A stretch of DNA of 64,000 nucleotides, taken from NCBI RefSeq assembly GCF_023148685.1, contig NZ_JAHXNL010000010.1:1-64000 (forward strand), read 5' to 3'. A program made the position numbers and the translations under genes. Origin of the DNA: Georgenia sp. EYE_87. Lineage in GTDB: Bacteria; Actinomycetota; Actinomycetes; Actinomycetales; Actinomycetaceae. The notes under the pieces were generated by a model. It was not told where the DNA came from. It was given only the letters and a program-made list of their open reading frames with translations, and made no database searches. This document shows positions 49,125-57,531 of the stretch, in pieces (position 1 is the stretch's first letter; every line of letters begins with the position of its first letter).

Positions 49125-50420
49125 ATGCGCATCGCAGTCGTCGCACTGGGCAAGATCGGTCTTCCCCTGGCGGTCCAGTTCGCCGACGCCGGCCACGAGG
49201 TGGTCGGGGTGGATGTGCAGAGATCAGTCGTGGACCTGGTCAACGCCGGGACGGAGCCGTTCCCGGGTGAGGCGCACCTGCAGGAGAAGCTGGCCGAGCT
49301 GGTGCCGGCCGGGCGCCTGCGGGCGACGACGGAGTACGCCGAGGCGATCCCGGGCGCGGACGCGGTGGTGCTGGTGGTGCCGCTGTTCGTCGACGACGAG
49401 ACGTGGGCGCCGGACTTTGAATGGATGGACGCCGCGACCCGGTCGCTGGCCGAGCACCTCACGCCCGGGACGCTGATCTCGTACGAGACGACCCTGCCGG
49501 TGGGGACCACCCGGAACCGGTGGAAGCCGCTGATCGAGGAGATCTCGGGGCTGAGCGAGGGTGAGGACTTCCACCTGGTGTTCTCCCCGGAGCGGGTGCT
49601 GACCGGGCGGGTGTTCGCCGACCTGCGGCGCTACCCCAAGCTGGTGGGCGGGCTGTCCGAGGCGGGCACGAGGCGGGCGGTGGAGTTCTACGAGGCCGTG
49701 CTGTCCTTCGACGACCGGCCCGACCTGGCCCGGCCGAACGGGGTGTGGGACATGGGCACCGCCGAGGCGGCGGAGATGGCCAAGCTCGCCGAGACCACCT
49801 ACCGCGACGTCAACATCGGCCTGGCGAACCAGTTCGCGCTGTTCGCGGACAAGGCCGGGATCGACGTGTACAAGGTCATCGAGGCCTGCAACTCCCAGCC
49901 ATACTCCCACATCCACCGCCCGGGCATCGCGGTGGGCGGGCACTGCATCCCGGTCTACCCGCGCCTGTACCTCTCCACCGACCCGGACGCGTCCATCGTG
50001 CGCACCGCCCGCCAGTCCAACGCGGCCATGCCCGCGCACGTGGTCGCCCGGGCCGCGGAGGTCCTGGGGGACCTGTCCGGGCTGCGGGCCGTGGTCCTCG
50101 GCGCCTCCTACCGCGGCCGGGTCAAGGAGACCGCGTTCTCCGGGGCCTTCGCCACCGTCGACGCCCTGCGCGAGCGCGGGGCGGCCGTGGCGGTGCACGA
50201 CCCGATGTACACCGACGACGAGCTCGCCGCCCTCGGCTGGGAGCCCTACCACCTCGGCGAGAGCGCGGACCTGGCCATCGTCCAGGCCGACCACCCCGAG
50301 TACGCCGACCTGACCCCGGCCGACCTGCCCGGGCTCCGGCTGCTCTTCGACGGCCGCCGGGTCACCGACGCCGCGGCCTGGAACGGCACCCCCCGGCTAG
50401 TGATCGGCGGCGGCGCATGA
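49125..50420 (+). CDS. wbpA: UDP-N-acetyl-hexosamine 6-dehydrogenase (WbpA/WecC-like)
   Basis: A 431-aa UDP-sugar dehydrogenase that oxidises C6 to a uronate in two NAD-dependent steps. The NAD region is RIAVVALGKIGLPLAVQFAD; Cys274 in VGGHCIPVYP is the thioester nucleophile; FSPERVLTGR and AEMAKLAETTYRDVNI are further conserved parts. It would make UDP-GlcNAcA, the first step to UDP-ManNAc3NAcA, although WecC-type UDP-ManNAc oxidation is an alternative. GAGGAG precedes ATG 49125. It shares the very GC-rich codon style of the wbpDEB cluster 10 kb away. Confidence 0.88.
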   Translation: MRIAVVALGKIGLPLAVQFADAGHEVVGVDVQRSVVDLVNAGTEPFPGEAHLQEKLAELVPAGRLRATTEYAEAIPGADAVVLVVPLFVDDETWAPDFEWMDAATRSLAEHLTPGTLISYETTLPVGTTRNRWKPLIEEISGLSEGEDFHLVFSPERVLTGRVFADLRRYPKLVGGLSEAGTRRAVEFYEAVLSFDDRPDLARPNGVWDMGTAEAAEMAKLAETTYRDVNIGLANQFALFADKAGIDVYKVIEACNSQPYSHIHRPGIAVGGHCIPVYPRLYLSTDPDASIVRTARQSNAAMPAHVVARAAEVLGDLSGLRAVVLGASYRGRVKETAFSGAFATVDALRERGAAVAVHDPMYTDDELAALGWEPYHLGESADLAIVQADHPEYADLTPADLPGLRLLFDGRRVTDAAAWNGTPRLVIGGGA

Positions 50421-50448
50421 GGTCGGTGCGTCCGACGTCGGCGCATTG

Positions 50449-52461
50449 ATGACCTGGACGCAGACGCTGCCGGTGGCCCTGGCCGCCCTGGCGGTGCTCT
50501 ACATCCCCGGGGCACTAGTGCTTCGAGCCCTGCCGGCCCGCGGTCTCGTCGCCCTCGCAGGCGCGCCGGCCGTGACCTTCGGCGCCCTCGGTGCCGTGGC
50601 AATCGGCCTATCCGCGGTGGGTGTGCCCTGGTCCCCACTCTCGGTGGGCCTCGTGCTCGTCGCGCTCCTGGCTGTGGGCGTCGCGGTCACGTGGAAGATG
50701 CGAACCCGGGAGGCTCCGGCGGAGGACGGCGGCCGATGGTGGGCGGTGGCCGTCGCGGGCTCGGCGGCGGTCGGGTTCCTCGTGCAGGCGCTGCCGCTCA
50801 AGGCGGGGATGATCCATCCCGGAGCTTTGCTGCAGGCGTGGGACGCGCCCTTTCACTACAGCGCCATCGAGATCGTCAGAGACTTCGGCGACGCGTCGCC
50901 GTTCGGGGGCCTTGATCCGCTCTACGGAGACTCGGCGCAGTCCGTCTTCTACCCGTCGCTCTGGCACGCGGTCGCAGGGCTGCTCCCCGGGCCTGCGGTG
51001 CTCGTCGCGAACGTCATGCTCTTCGTCGCGCTCGGCACCTGGATGCTCGGCGTGGCGGCGCTGGCCCGAGTCTGCTTTCCCAGCTTGCCGGCGGTCGCGG
51101 TGGTCGCGCCGCTGGTGGCGGGGGCGTCGACCGCCTACCCGTCGGTCATGATCCGCATGTCGCAGTACCCGCTGACCGTGGCCGTCGCCCTGGTCCCGGG
51201 CGTTCTCGCGCTCGTCGCTCACGTGGTGCTCGGGCGGAGGAGCAGCCGCCGCGCGAGGGGCGGCCTAGCCAGACCCGCGACCATCCTCGTGCTCCTCGGT
51301 CTCGCGGCCCTCGGCCTGTTCGCGGTTCATACCTCCGCCCTGGTGGCCGTGGCGTTCGCCCTCGCACCGCTGGTGCTGCTCCAGGTCGCCACCGTCGTCC
51401 GGAGCCTCGCGCGCGCCGGTCGAGGTGTGGCAGCTGCCGCCGTCGCTGCCGGATCTGTTGCCGTGGCGGCCGCGGCAGTCTGGTCGGTGCTCTCGACGGA
51501 GCGGCTGCGCTCGATGATGGGATTCGAGCGCGACGTGACGGCCGTCGGGGCCAGCGTGCGCAACGCCCTGCTCATGGACTCGTTCGGGCCCGCCGACCCG
51601 TTGGTGAACCTGCCGCTGGCTGTCGCCGGAGGCATCGGGCTAGTCGTGGCGCTCACCCGCCGCAGCAGTCGCTGGCTGGCTCTCGCGTGGGCGCTCTTCC
51701 TCGCGGTGTACGTGGTGGCTTACCTGCCCGCGGGACCCTGGAAGTTGCTCAGCGCCTTCTGGTACAACGAGGGCTCGCGCGTCCAGGCGGTCGCAGACAC
51801 CCTGTGGGCCCCGCTCGTGGCCGTCGGCGTCTGCTTCGTCGGGAGCCTGCTCGTCTACCTCGTGCCCGGGCGTGCGCGGACCGCTCCGAGACGCGCGCGG
51901 ACCGCTCAGGGAGGGTGGCGGGCGGTGACGGCGGGTGTGCTGGCCGTTGTGCTCGGGATCGGATGCTTCCTGGTCTCCGGAGGTTTCCGCGCGGAGGAGA
52001 AGTCGCAGTTCTGGATCGCGCCGTACTTCGTCCCCGACGCGATGGCGGCCCGTGGCGCCTACGCCTCCGACGAGGAGGTGGCGATGCTCTGGCGGCTCCG
52101 GCAGACGCTGCCGGCGGATGCGGTGGTCGTGGGGGACCCGTTCAACGGAGCGGCGTTCGTGCCCGCCGTGACCGGACGCAGGGCCGTTCCGCCCCACGTC
52201 TCCGGCGGCAGCGCTCGGGCAGCCGACGCCCAGTACCTGCTCCAGCACTTCAGGGACGTCGGCGAGGACCCCGCGGTGTGCGCCGCGATCGGACGCCTCG
52301 GAGTCACGCACGTGTACCTCGACGCGCCGATCACCATCTACGGGTGGGATCTCGCCCAGAGCAATCCCGGCATGTACGGCGTCGACACGGCCGGGTTCGA
52401 ACGGGTCGACGCCGGTGGGACCGCCTCTGTGTGGAAGATCACTTCCTGCGGTGGTTTCTGA
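50449..52461 (+). CDS. large multi-pass membrane protein, DUF6541-like (paralogue 2)
   Basis: A 670-aa paralogue of the genes at 27398 and 53386. It has about 12-14 helices and the shared blocks WDAPFHYSAIEI, FGGLDPLYG, FYPSLWHAVAG, VVGDPFNGAAFVPAVTG and LGVTHVYLD. It follows wbpA by 28 bp; TTG 50446 directly before ATG 50449 is an alternative start. No Shine-Dalgarno is clear, so translation may depend on the upstream gene. A GT-C-like or polymerase role would suit the locus, but no catalytic residue is proven. Confidence 0.68.
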   Translation: MTWTQTLPVALAALAVLYIPGALVLRALPARGLVALAGAPAVTFGALGAVAIGLSAVGVPWSPLSVGLVLVALLAVGVAVTWKMRTREAPAEDGGRWWAVAVAGSAAVGFLVQALPLKAGMIHPGALLQAWDAPFHYSAIEIVRDFGDASPFGGLDPLYGDSAQSVFYPSLWHAVAGLLPGPAVLVANVMLFVALGTWMLGVAALARVCFPSLPAVAVVAPLVAGASTAYPSVMIRMSQYPLTVAVALVPGVLALVAHVVLGRRSSRRARGGLARPATILVLLGLAALGLFAVHTSALVAVAFALAPLVLLQVATVVRSLARAGRGVAAAAVAAGSVAVAAAAVWSVLSTERLRSMMGFERDVTAVGASVRNALLMDSFGPADPLVNLPLAVAGGIGLVVALTRRSSRWLALAWALFLAVYVVAYLPAGPWKLLSAFWYNEGSRVQAVADTLWAPLVAVGVCFVGSLLVYLVPGRARTAPRRARTAQGGWRAVTAGVLAVVLGIGCFLVSGGFRAEEKSQFWIAPYFVPDAMAARGAYASDEEVAMLWRLRQTLPADAVVVGDPFNGAAFVPAVTGRRAVPPHVSGGSARAADAQYLLQHFRDVGEDPAVCAAIGRLGVTHVYLDAPITIYGWDLAQSNPGMYGVDTAGFERVDAGGTASVWKITSCGGF

Positions 52462-52492
52462 CGGCCCGGATGGGACGCCGGGGCCGACGTAT

Positions 52493-52498
52493 TAGCCT
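52493..52498 (+). promoter_or_regulatory. leaderless -10 box for the GT2 gene
   Basis: TAGCCT ends 6 nt before ATG 52505, so this gene can be transcribed separately from the wbpA operon. Confidence 0.5.
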
Positions 52499-52504
52499 GA
52501 GCGA

Positions 52505-53389
52505 ATGGTCCGAGACGGGGAGAGTGTTGGTGGGTCCCGCGTACGGGTGGTGAGCGTGACGTTCAACCCCGGCCCCGAGCTCGAGCACTTCGCGCGTTCG
52601 TTGAGCGAGGCGACGCGGTCGCCCTACACGTTCGTGCTGGTCGACAACGGGGACGAGCGCGATGTGGTCGACGACGTCGCGGAACGGTACGGCGCCGAGG
52701 TCCTGCGCCCCGGCACCAACCTCGGGTACGGCGCCGCCGCCAACCTCGGCGCCCGCGCCGGCGCCGAACCCTGGGTCGTCGTCGCGAACCCGGACGTGAT
52801 CTGGCGGCCCGGCTCGCTCGACGCGCTTGTGGAAGCAGGAGACCGGCTCCCCGACGCGGGCGCCCTGGGACCGCAGATCCTCAACACCGACGGCACTGTC
52901 TACCCGTCGGCGCGCGCGGTGCCCTCGCTGCGGCAGGGCGCCGGGCATGCGCTGCTCGCGAGGGTCTGGCAGAACAACCCGTGGACCCGTGCCTACCGGC
53001 GCGAGCACGAGTTCGTCGAGCCGGCGGAGCACGCCGTCGGCTGGCTCTCCGGCGCGTGCCTGCTGCTGCGGCGCGCGGCGCTGGCGCCCGCCGGGGGCTT
53101 CGACGAGAGCTACTTCATGTTCTTCGAGGATCTTGATCTGGGTGAGCGACTCGGTCGAGCGGGCTGGCACAACATCTACGTTCCCTCCGCGGTGGTGGTC
53201 CACGACCAGGGCGCGAGCTGGCGGGAGCGGCCGGCCTCGATGATCCGGGCGCACCACCGCAGCGCGGAGCACTACCTGCACAGGCGTTACGCCGCCTGGT
53301 ACCTCGCTCCGCTGCGGCTCGCCATCTCGGCGGGACTGCGGGCGCGCGCATGGTGGGAAACGCGCGGGTCGACGCGCCGCGCCGCATGA
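52505..53389 (+). CDS. GT2 glycosyltransferase, rhamnosyltransferase-like (WbbL type)
   Basis: A 294-aa GT-A enzyme: VRVVSVTFNPGPELEHFARS, VLVDNGD, LGYGAAANLG, VVVANPDVIW (metal site) and YFMFFEDLDLGERLGRAG. This layout resembles mycobacterial WbbL, which adds rhamnose to the GlcNAc-pyrophosphoryl-polyprenol linker between peptidoglycan and galactan. No dTDP-rhamnose genes are in the window, so the donor is not confirmed. Its stop overlaps the following start in ATGA. Confidence 0.82.
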   Translation: MVRDGESVGGSRVRVVSVTFNPGPELEHFARSLSEATRSPYTFVLVDNGDERDVVDDVAERYGAEVLRPGTNLGYGAAANLGARAGAEPWVVVANPDVIWRPGSLDALVEAGDRLPDAGALGPQILNTDGTVYPSARAVPSLRQGAGHALLARVWQNNPWTRAYRREHEFVEPAEHAVGWLSGACLLLRRAALAPAGGFDESYFMFFEDLDLGERLGRAGWHNIYVPSAVVVHDQGASWRERPASMIRAHHRSAEHYLHRRYAAWYLAPLRLAISAGLRARAWWETRGSTRRAA

Positions 53390-55344
53390 CGATGCTCGAC
53401 CTTCTCGCCTCCGTAGCGGTTGTCGTGCTGCTGCTGTTTGTACCCGGTGCCGCCTGTCTGCGCCTCCTCGGCGTCCGGGGGATCCTCGTCGTCGGCGCTG
53501 CGCCGGCCGCGAGTATCGCCGTCATCGGTGCCGGCACAGTGCTGCTGGACCTCCTCGGCGTCCCGTGGCTCTGGTGGTCGGCGGGCCTCTGGCTGGTGCT
53601 GGTCTGCGGCGTCGTCGGTCTGTTCGGGCGGCTCACCGCCGGCTCCGTGCGGCTGGCGGCCCCGGACAGGCGCGGGCTTGCCATGGTCGTCGGGGGCCTC
53701 GCCGTCGCCTTCGCGGTCCAGGTCGCGGCGTACCACCAGGGCATGGGCAGCCTGAGTGCCGTCCCGCAGATGCACGACTCCCTCTTCCACCTCAACGGTG
53801 TCGAGCTCGTCAGTCGCACCGGCAACGCCTCGCCGTTCGGTGGTCTGGCGGGGATGTACGGCGACGGCGGAACCGGGTACTACCCGAGCGCTTGGCACGC
53901 GGTCGTCGCGCTCGCCTCGGCCGTGGCGCCGATCGAGGTGGCGACCGGCGCCGCGCTGTACGTCGCCATCCTCATGCCGTGGCTGTTGGGGATCGCGGCG
54001 CTGGGCGCGGTGGCGGTGCCCGGGCGTCCGGTCGTCGCGGCGGTCGCCCCCGTCGTCGCATGCTCGTTCCTCACCTTCCCGACGATCGCTGCGGTGTTCA
54101 AGGGAATGTATCCGTTCGGGTTCTCGGTAGCCCTGACCCCTGGTGCGCTCGCGCTCGCCGTGGCGGTGCTGCAACGTCTCCGGGAGAGCCGTGGGCGCGG
54201 GGTCCTCACCGCCGCGCTGTCCTCCGCAGGGGTCGTGCTCGCACACGCCTCGGGCGCGGCGGCGCTGGCGCTGCTCGTCTCGCCCGTGCTCGTGCAGGAG
54301 TGCTGGCGGCTCGGGACTCGTCTGGTGCGGGGACGCAGGGGCGTGCCGGGGGTTGCGGTTGCCGCCGCTCCGTGGGTGCTGGGTCTCGCGTTCGTGGTCG
54401 CCGTCTACACCGTGCCGCGCCTGCAGGCGATGGCGAACTTCGCCAGCCCGGAGCAGGGCCGGTCCACAGCACTCGTCCAGGCGCTGCTGTCCGAGCGCAC
54501 CGGCGAGGCCTCGACGTGGGTCAACGTCGTCATGGTGGCGCTCGTCAGCGTCGGGCTCGCCGCGGCCGCAGCGAGAGCGCATACGCGCTGGCTCGCCTTC
54601 TCGTGGTTGCTCGCCCTCGCCGCGTACGTCGTGACGGCCGGCCCCGAGGGACGACTCCGGGTGCTTGCCGGCTTCTGGTACAAGTCTCCGGACCGCGTCG
54701 ACTCCCTTCTGGTGACGATGTCCGCGGTCCTCGGCGCCGTCGGCCTCGCTGCCGTGGGGATCACCGTGATGAAGGCGGTGCCGCGGGTCGCGCCCCGGGT
54801 GCCGGCTCGGGCCGCGTCGGTCGCTGCAGCCGCCGTGGTACTGGTCCTCCTCGGGCTCTCCTTCGCGACGTCCGGCGGCTTTCGCCACGACGAGCGTGTG
54901 CTGTGGACCGCCCGGGCGTACGACCCGGAGCGGATGATCCACCCTCCCTGGGCGAGTGGGTCCGAGCTGGACTTCGTTCGCGGTCTGCGCGACGTCCTGC
55001 CGGCGGACGCGCAGGTGCTCGGGGACCCTATGAACGGGGCCGGCTTCATACCTGCGCTGGCCGGCCGGCAGACCGCCGTCCCGGCGTTGGGTGACTCGGT
55101 TCCCACCGAGGCCGAGGACTTCCTCATGCAGACCTTTCGCAACATCCACACCGACCCGACGGTGTGCGACGTGCTCGACGAGGAGGGCATCGGCTACTAC
55201 TACGAGGACGTGTCCGTGCCCTACGGGGCACGGACACTGGCCGACTTTCGGCCGGGACTCTACGGCGTCGACACCGCCGACGGGTTCGACCTGCTGGCAC
55301 GGGAGGGGACCGCGGCCCTCTACCGGATCACCGCCTGCGGCTGA
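53386..55344 (+). CDS. large multi-pass membrane protein, DUF6541-like (paralogue 3)
   Basis: A 652-aa paralogue of the genes at 27398 and 50449 with the blocks HDSLFHLNGVEL, NASPFGGLAGMYG, YYPSAWHAVVA and LGDPMNGAGFIPALAG. It has about 12-14 helices and a C-terminal soluble domain. I chose ATG 53386 because it overlaps the preceding stop (ATGA); ATG 53350 is possible but lies inside the GT2 gene. Coupling to a glycosyltransferase supports joint work on one glycan. Function remains undetermined. Confidence 0.7.
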   Translation: MTMLDLLASVAVVVLLLFVPGAACLRLLGVRGILVVGAAPAASIAVIGAGTVLLDLLGVPWLWWSAGLWLVLVCGVVGLFGRLTAGSVRLAAPDRRGLAMVVGGLAVAFAVQVAAYHQGMGSLSAVPQMHDSLFHLNGVELVSRTGNASPFGGLAGMYGDGGTGYYPSAWHAVVALASAVAPIEVATGAALYVAILMPWLLGIAALGAVAVPGRPVVAAVAPVVACSFLTFPTIAAVFKGMYPFGFSVALTPGALALAVAVLQRLRESRGRGVLTAALSSAGVVLAHASGAAALALLVSPVLVQECWRLGTRLVRGRRGVPGVAVAAAPWVLGLAFVVAVYTVPRLQAMANFASPEQGRSTALVQALLSERTGEASTWVNVVMVALVSVGLAAAAARAHTRWLAFSWLLALAAYVVTAGPEGRLRVLAGFWYKSPDRVDSLLVTMSAVLGAVGLAAVGITVMKAVPRVAPRVPARAASVAAAAVVLVLLGLSFATSGGFRHDERVLWTARAYDPERMIHPPWASGSELDFVRGLRDVLPADAQVLGDPMNGAGFIPALAGRQTAVPALGDSVPTEAEDFLMQTFRNIHTDPTVCDVLDEEGIGYYYEDVSVPYGARTLADFRPGLYGVDTADGFDLLAREGTAALYRITACG

Positions 55345-55379
55345 GGAAGGCGTCGCACGGCTGATCTGTCAGGCCCCGA

Positions 55380-56585
55380 TCAGGGCGTGACGGTGACCCT
55401 GGGCCTGCTGTGCAGGTATCCGACCGTCTGACCGGAGGACGTGACCGTGAAGCTTGCGGCCCGGGCGGCGCGGTCGATGTCCTTGCCCGCGGAGTCGCGC
55501 ACCGCGACGTTGACCGCATAGTCGCCCTGACCGATCTCCAGCGCGGGCAGGGTCACCGAGAAGTTGACCGAGTTGTCGACGGGCGGGAGGGACACGTCGA
55601 GGAGCGTGGTGTCGGTGCCGAAGATGACCTGCCCGAGCGGGGTCTCGATGCTGGTCGCCAGGGTCCAGGCCTCCAGCGGCTCGCGAACCTCGAGCACGCC
55701 GCTCACGGTCAGGTCGTCACCGGGCACGATGGAGAGCGACTCGCCGTCCTGACCGGGCGAGGAGAGCGCCACACCGCTGATCCGTCCCCTGCGGGCGGCT
55801 GTCGGCCCGCTGACCGTCGTGGCCTCCCGCTGCTGGATGTCCTCCTGGATCTGCGCCTCGTAGTCCCTGCGCAGCCGGCGCAACGCCTCACGGGGCGTTC
55901 CATCGGCCAGGATCTTGCCTTTCTCGAGGACGACGGCGCGGTCGCAGACCTCGGCCACCTGCTCGGCGGAGTGGCTCACCAGCACGATCGTGCGACCGTC
56001 GTGCTGGAACTCGCGGATCTTCTCCATGCACTTGCGCTGGAACGGCTCGTCGCCCACGGCCAGCACCTCGTCGACGAGGAGCACGTCCGGGTCCACGTGC
56101 ACGGCCACGGCGAAGGCGAGGCGCACATACATCCCGGACGAGTAGAACTTCACCTGCGTGTCGATAAAGTCCTCGATGCCGGAGAAGTCCACGATGGCGT
56201 CGAAGTGCCGGTCCGTCTCGCGCTGGTGGAGACCGAGGATCGCGGCGTTCAGGTACACGTTCTCGCGCCCGGTGAGGTCGGGGTGGAAGCCCGCTCCGAG
56301 CTCGAGGAGAGCCGCCAGGCGCCCACGGCGCAGCACCTCGCCGGACGTCGGCTGGATGATCCCGCCGATCGTCTTGAGCAACGTCGACTTTCCCGAACCG
56401 TTGGGCCCGACGAGACCCACCGAGGTGCCCGCGTCGATCGCGAGGCTGACGTGGTCGAGGGCCCAGAAGTCCTCCTTGAACCTCGCCGACCGGCCCGCGT
56501 TGACGATGCGTTCCTTGAGCGACTTCTCCTTGCGGATGACGAACCGCTTGGACACGTCGCGGATGTCGATAACGCTGCAGTTCAT
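55380..56585 (-). CDS. wzt: ABC transporter ATPase Wzt with C-terminal glycan-binding domain
   Basis: A 401-aa polysaccharide-export ATPase. Walker A is GPNGSGKST (60-68), the signature is YSSGM, and Walker B is LLVDEVLAVGD. Residues about 265-401 form a beta-sandwich extension (GDDLTVSGVLEVREPLEAW) like the Wzt carbohydrate-binding domain that recognises the finished chain end in E. coli O8/O9a. ATG 56585 comes one base after the permease stop. With such a domain, export is expected to need a terminal modification on the glycan. Confidence 0.88.
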   Translation of the reverse strand: MNCSVIDIRDVSKRFVIRKEKSLKERIVNAGRSARFKEDFWALDHVSLAIDAGTSVGLVGPNGSGKSTLLKTIGGIIQPTSGEVLRRGRLAALLELGAGFHPDLTGRENVYLNAAILGLHQRETDRHFDAIVDFSGIEDFIDTQVKFYSSGMYVRLAFAVAVHVDPDVLLVDEVLAVGDEPFQRKCMEKIREFQHDGRTIVLVSHSAEQVAEVCDRAVVLEKGKILADGTPREALRRLRRDYEAQIQEDIQQREATTVSGPTAARRGRISGVALSSPGQDGESLSIVPGDDLTVSGVLEVREPLEAWTLATSIETPLGQVIFGTDTTLLDVSLPPVDNSVNFSVTLPALEIGQGDYAVNVAVRDSAGKDIDRAARAASFTVTSSGQTVGYLHSRPRVTVTP

Positions 56586-56586
56586 C

Positions 56587-57489
56587 TCAGAGCTCCTGGG
56601 CGAAGTTGCCCTGCATGGTGGCGAACAGACGTTGGGAGATCACCAGCATGACAAGGCCGACGGCGAGCGCCACCAGCAGCCGCATGGCGAGGTCGCCCGG
56701 GAAGGCGCCCTCCGGTGCGGCCGTCCAGACGGCGCGCTGAAAGCCGAGGACGGCGATCGTGACCGGATTGTCGAGGTAAAGCAGGGCGATGGTGGGGCTG
56801 ACGGCGCCATTGACCATCTGCCAGGAGTAGACGATCGGCGATGCCCAGAAGCCGAGCATGAGCGCCACCTCCACCAGGTACTGGACGTCGCGGAGGTAGA
56901 CGTTCGCGGCCGAGAGCACGAGGGCGGCGGCGGTGGCCCACACCAGGGTCACGGCGAGGGCCGCCGGCAGGTAGAGCAAGCGGCTGTCGAAGACCAGTCC
57001 GCGTATGGCGAGTGCGGCGACAAGGAGGATGGCCAGCTGGATCGCGAAGTTGAACAGCGCCGATCCCACGGTGGCCAGCGGGAAGATCTCCCGGGGAAGG
57101 TAGATCTTCTTGACGATCCCGTCGTTGGCGAGGATGGATGCGGTCCCGTTCGCCACGATCTCGTTGAAGAGCTGCCAGACGGTCAGCCCGGTGAAGACGT
57201 AGATGGCGAAGTCCGGGATAGCCCGCTCGGCGCCGAGGAAGCGACCGATGGCGACGTAGTAGATGAGCAGCGAGACCAGCGGTCGAGCCAGCGTCCACAG
57301 GAACCCCAGCGCGCTGTCCTTGTACCGCGCACGCAACTCCCGGCGCACCAGCATGCCGAGCAGCTCGCGACGTTCCCAGATCGCACCGACAGAGTCACGG
57401 GCGCCGACGAAGAACCCGCTCGGCGGGCTCGCGCGACGCAACGGCTGCGTGGCGAGCTCTCGCATCCGTGCCTCTGCTTCGGGACTCAT
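56587..57489 (-). CDS. wzm: ABC transporter permease Wzm
   Basis: A 300-aa permease of the ABC-2 polysaccharide export type with six hydrophobic helices, a RRELRARYKDSALGFLW amphipathic segment before helix 1, and VKKIYLPREIFPLA, common in this family. It pairs with Wzt directly downstream. ATG 57489 has AGGGAG 4 nt upstream; GTG 57510 is in frame but lacks a ribosome site. The pyruvyltransferase gene lies 42 bp upstream on the same strand, so all three may be one operon. Confidence 0.88.
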   Translation of the reverse strand: MSPEAEARMRELATQPLRRASPPSGFFVGARDSVGAIWERRELLGMLVRRELRARYKDSALGFLWTLARPLVSLLIYYVAIGRFLGAERAIPDFAIYVFTGLTVWQLFNEIVANGTASILANDGIVKKIYLPREIFPLATVGSALFNFAIQLAILLVAALAIRGLVFDSRLLYLPAALAVTLVWATAAALVLSAANVYLRDVQYLVEVALMLGFWASPIVYSWQMVNGAVSPTIALLYLDNPVTIAVLGFQRAVWTAAPEGAFPGDLAMRLLVALAVGLVMLVISQRLFATMQGNFAQEL

Positions 57490-57531
57490 CGATCTCCCTA
57501 GGTGGTTCACGGGCGGACGTGATCCGACCGC

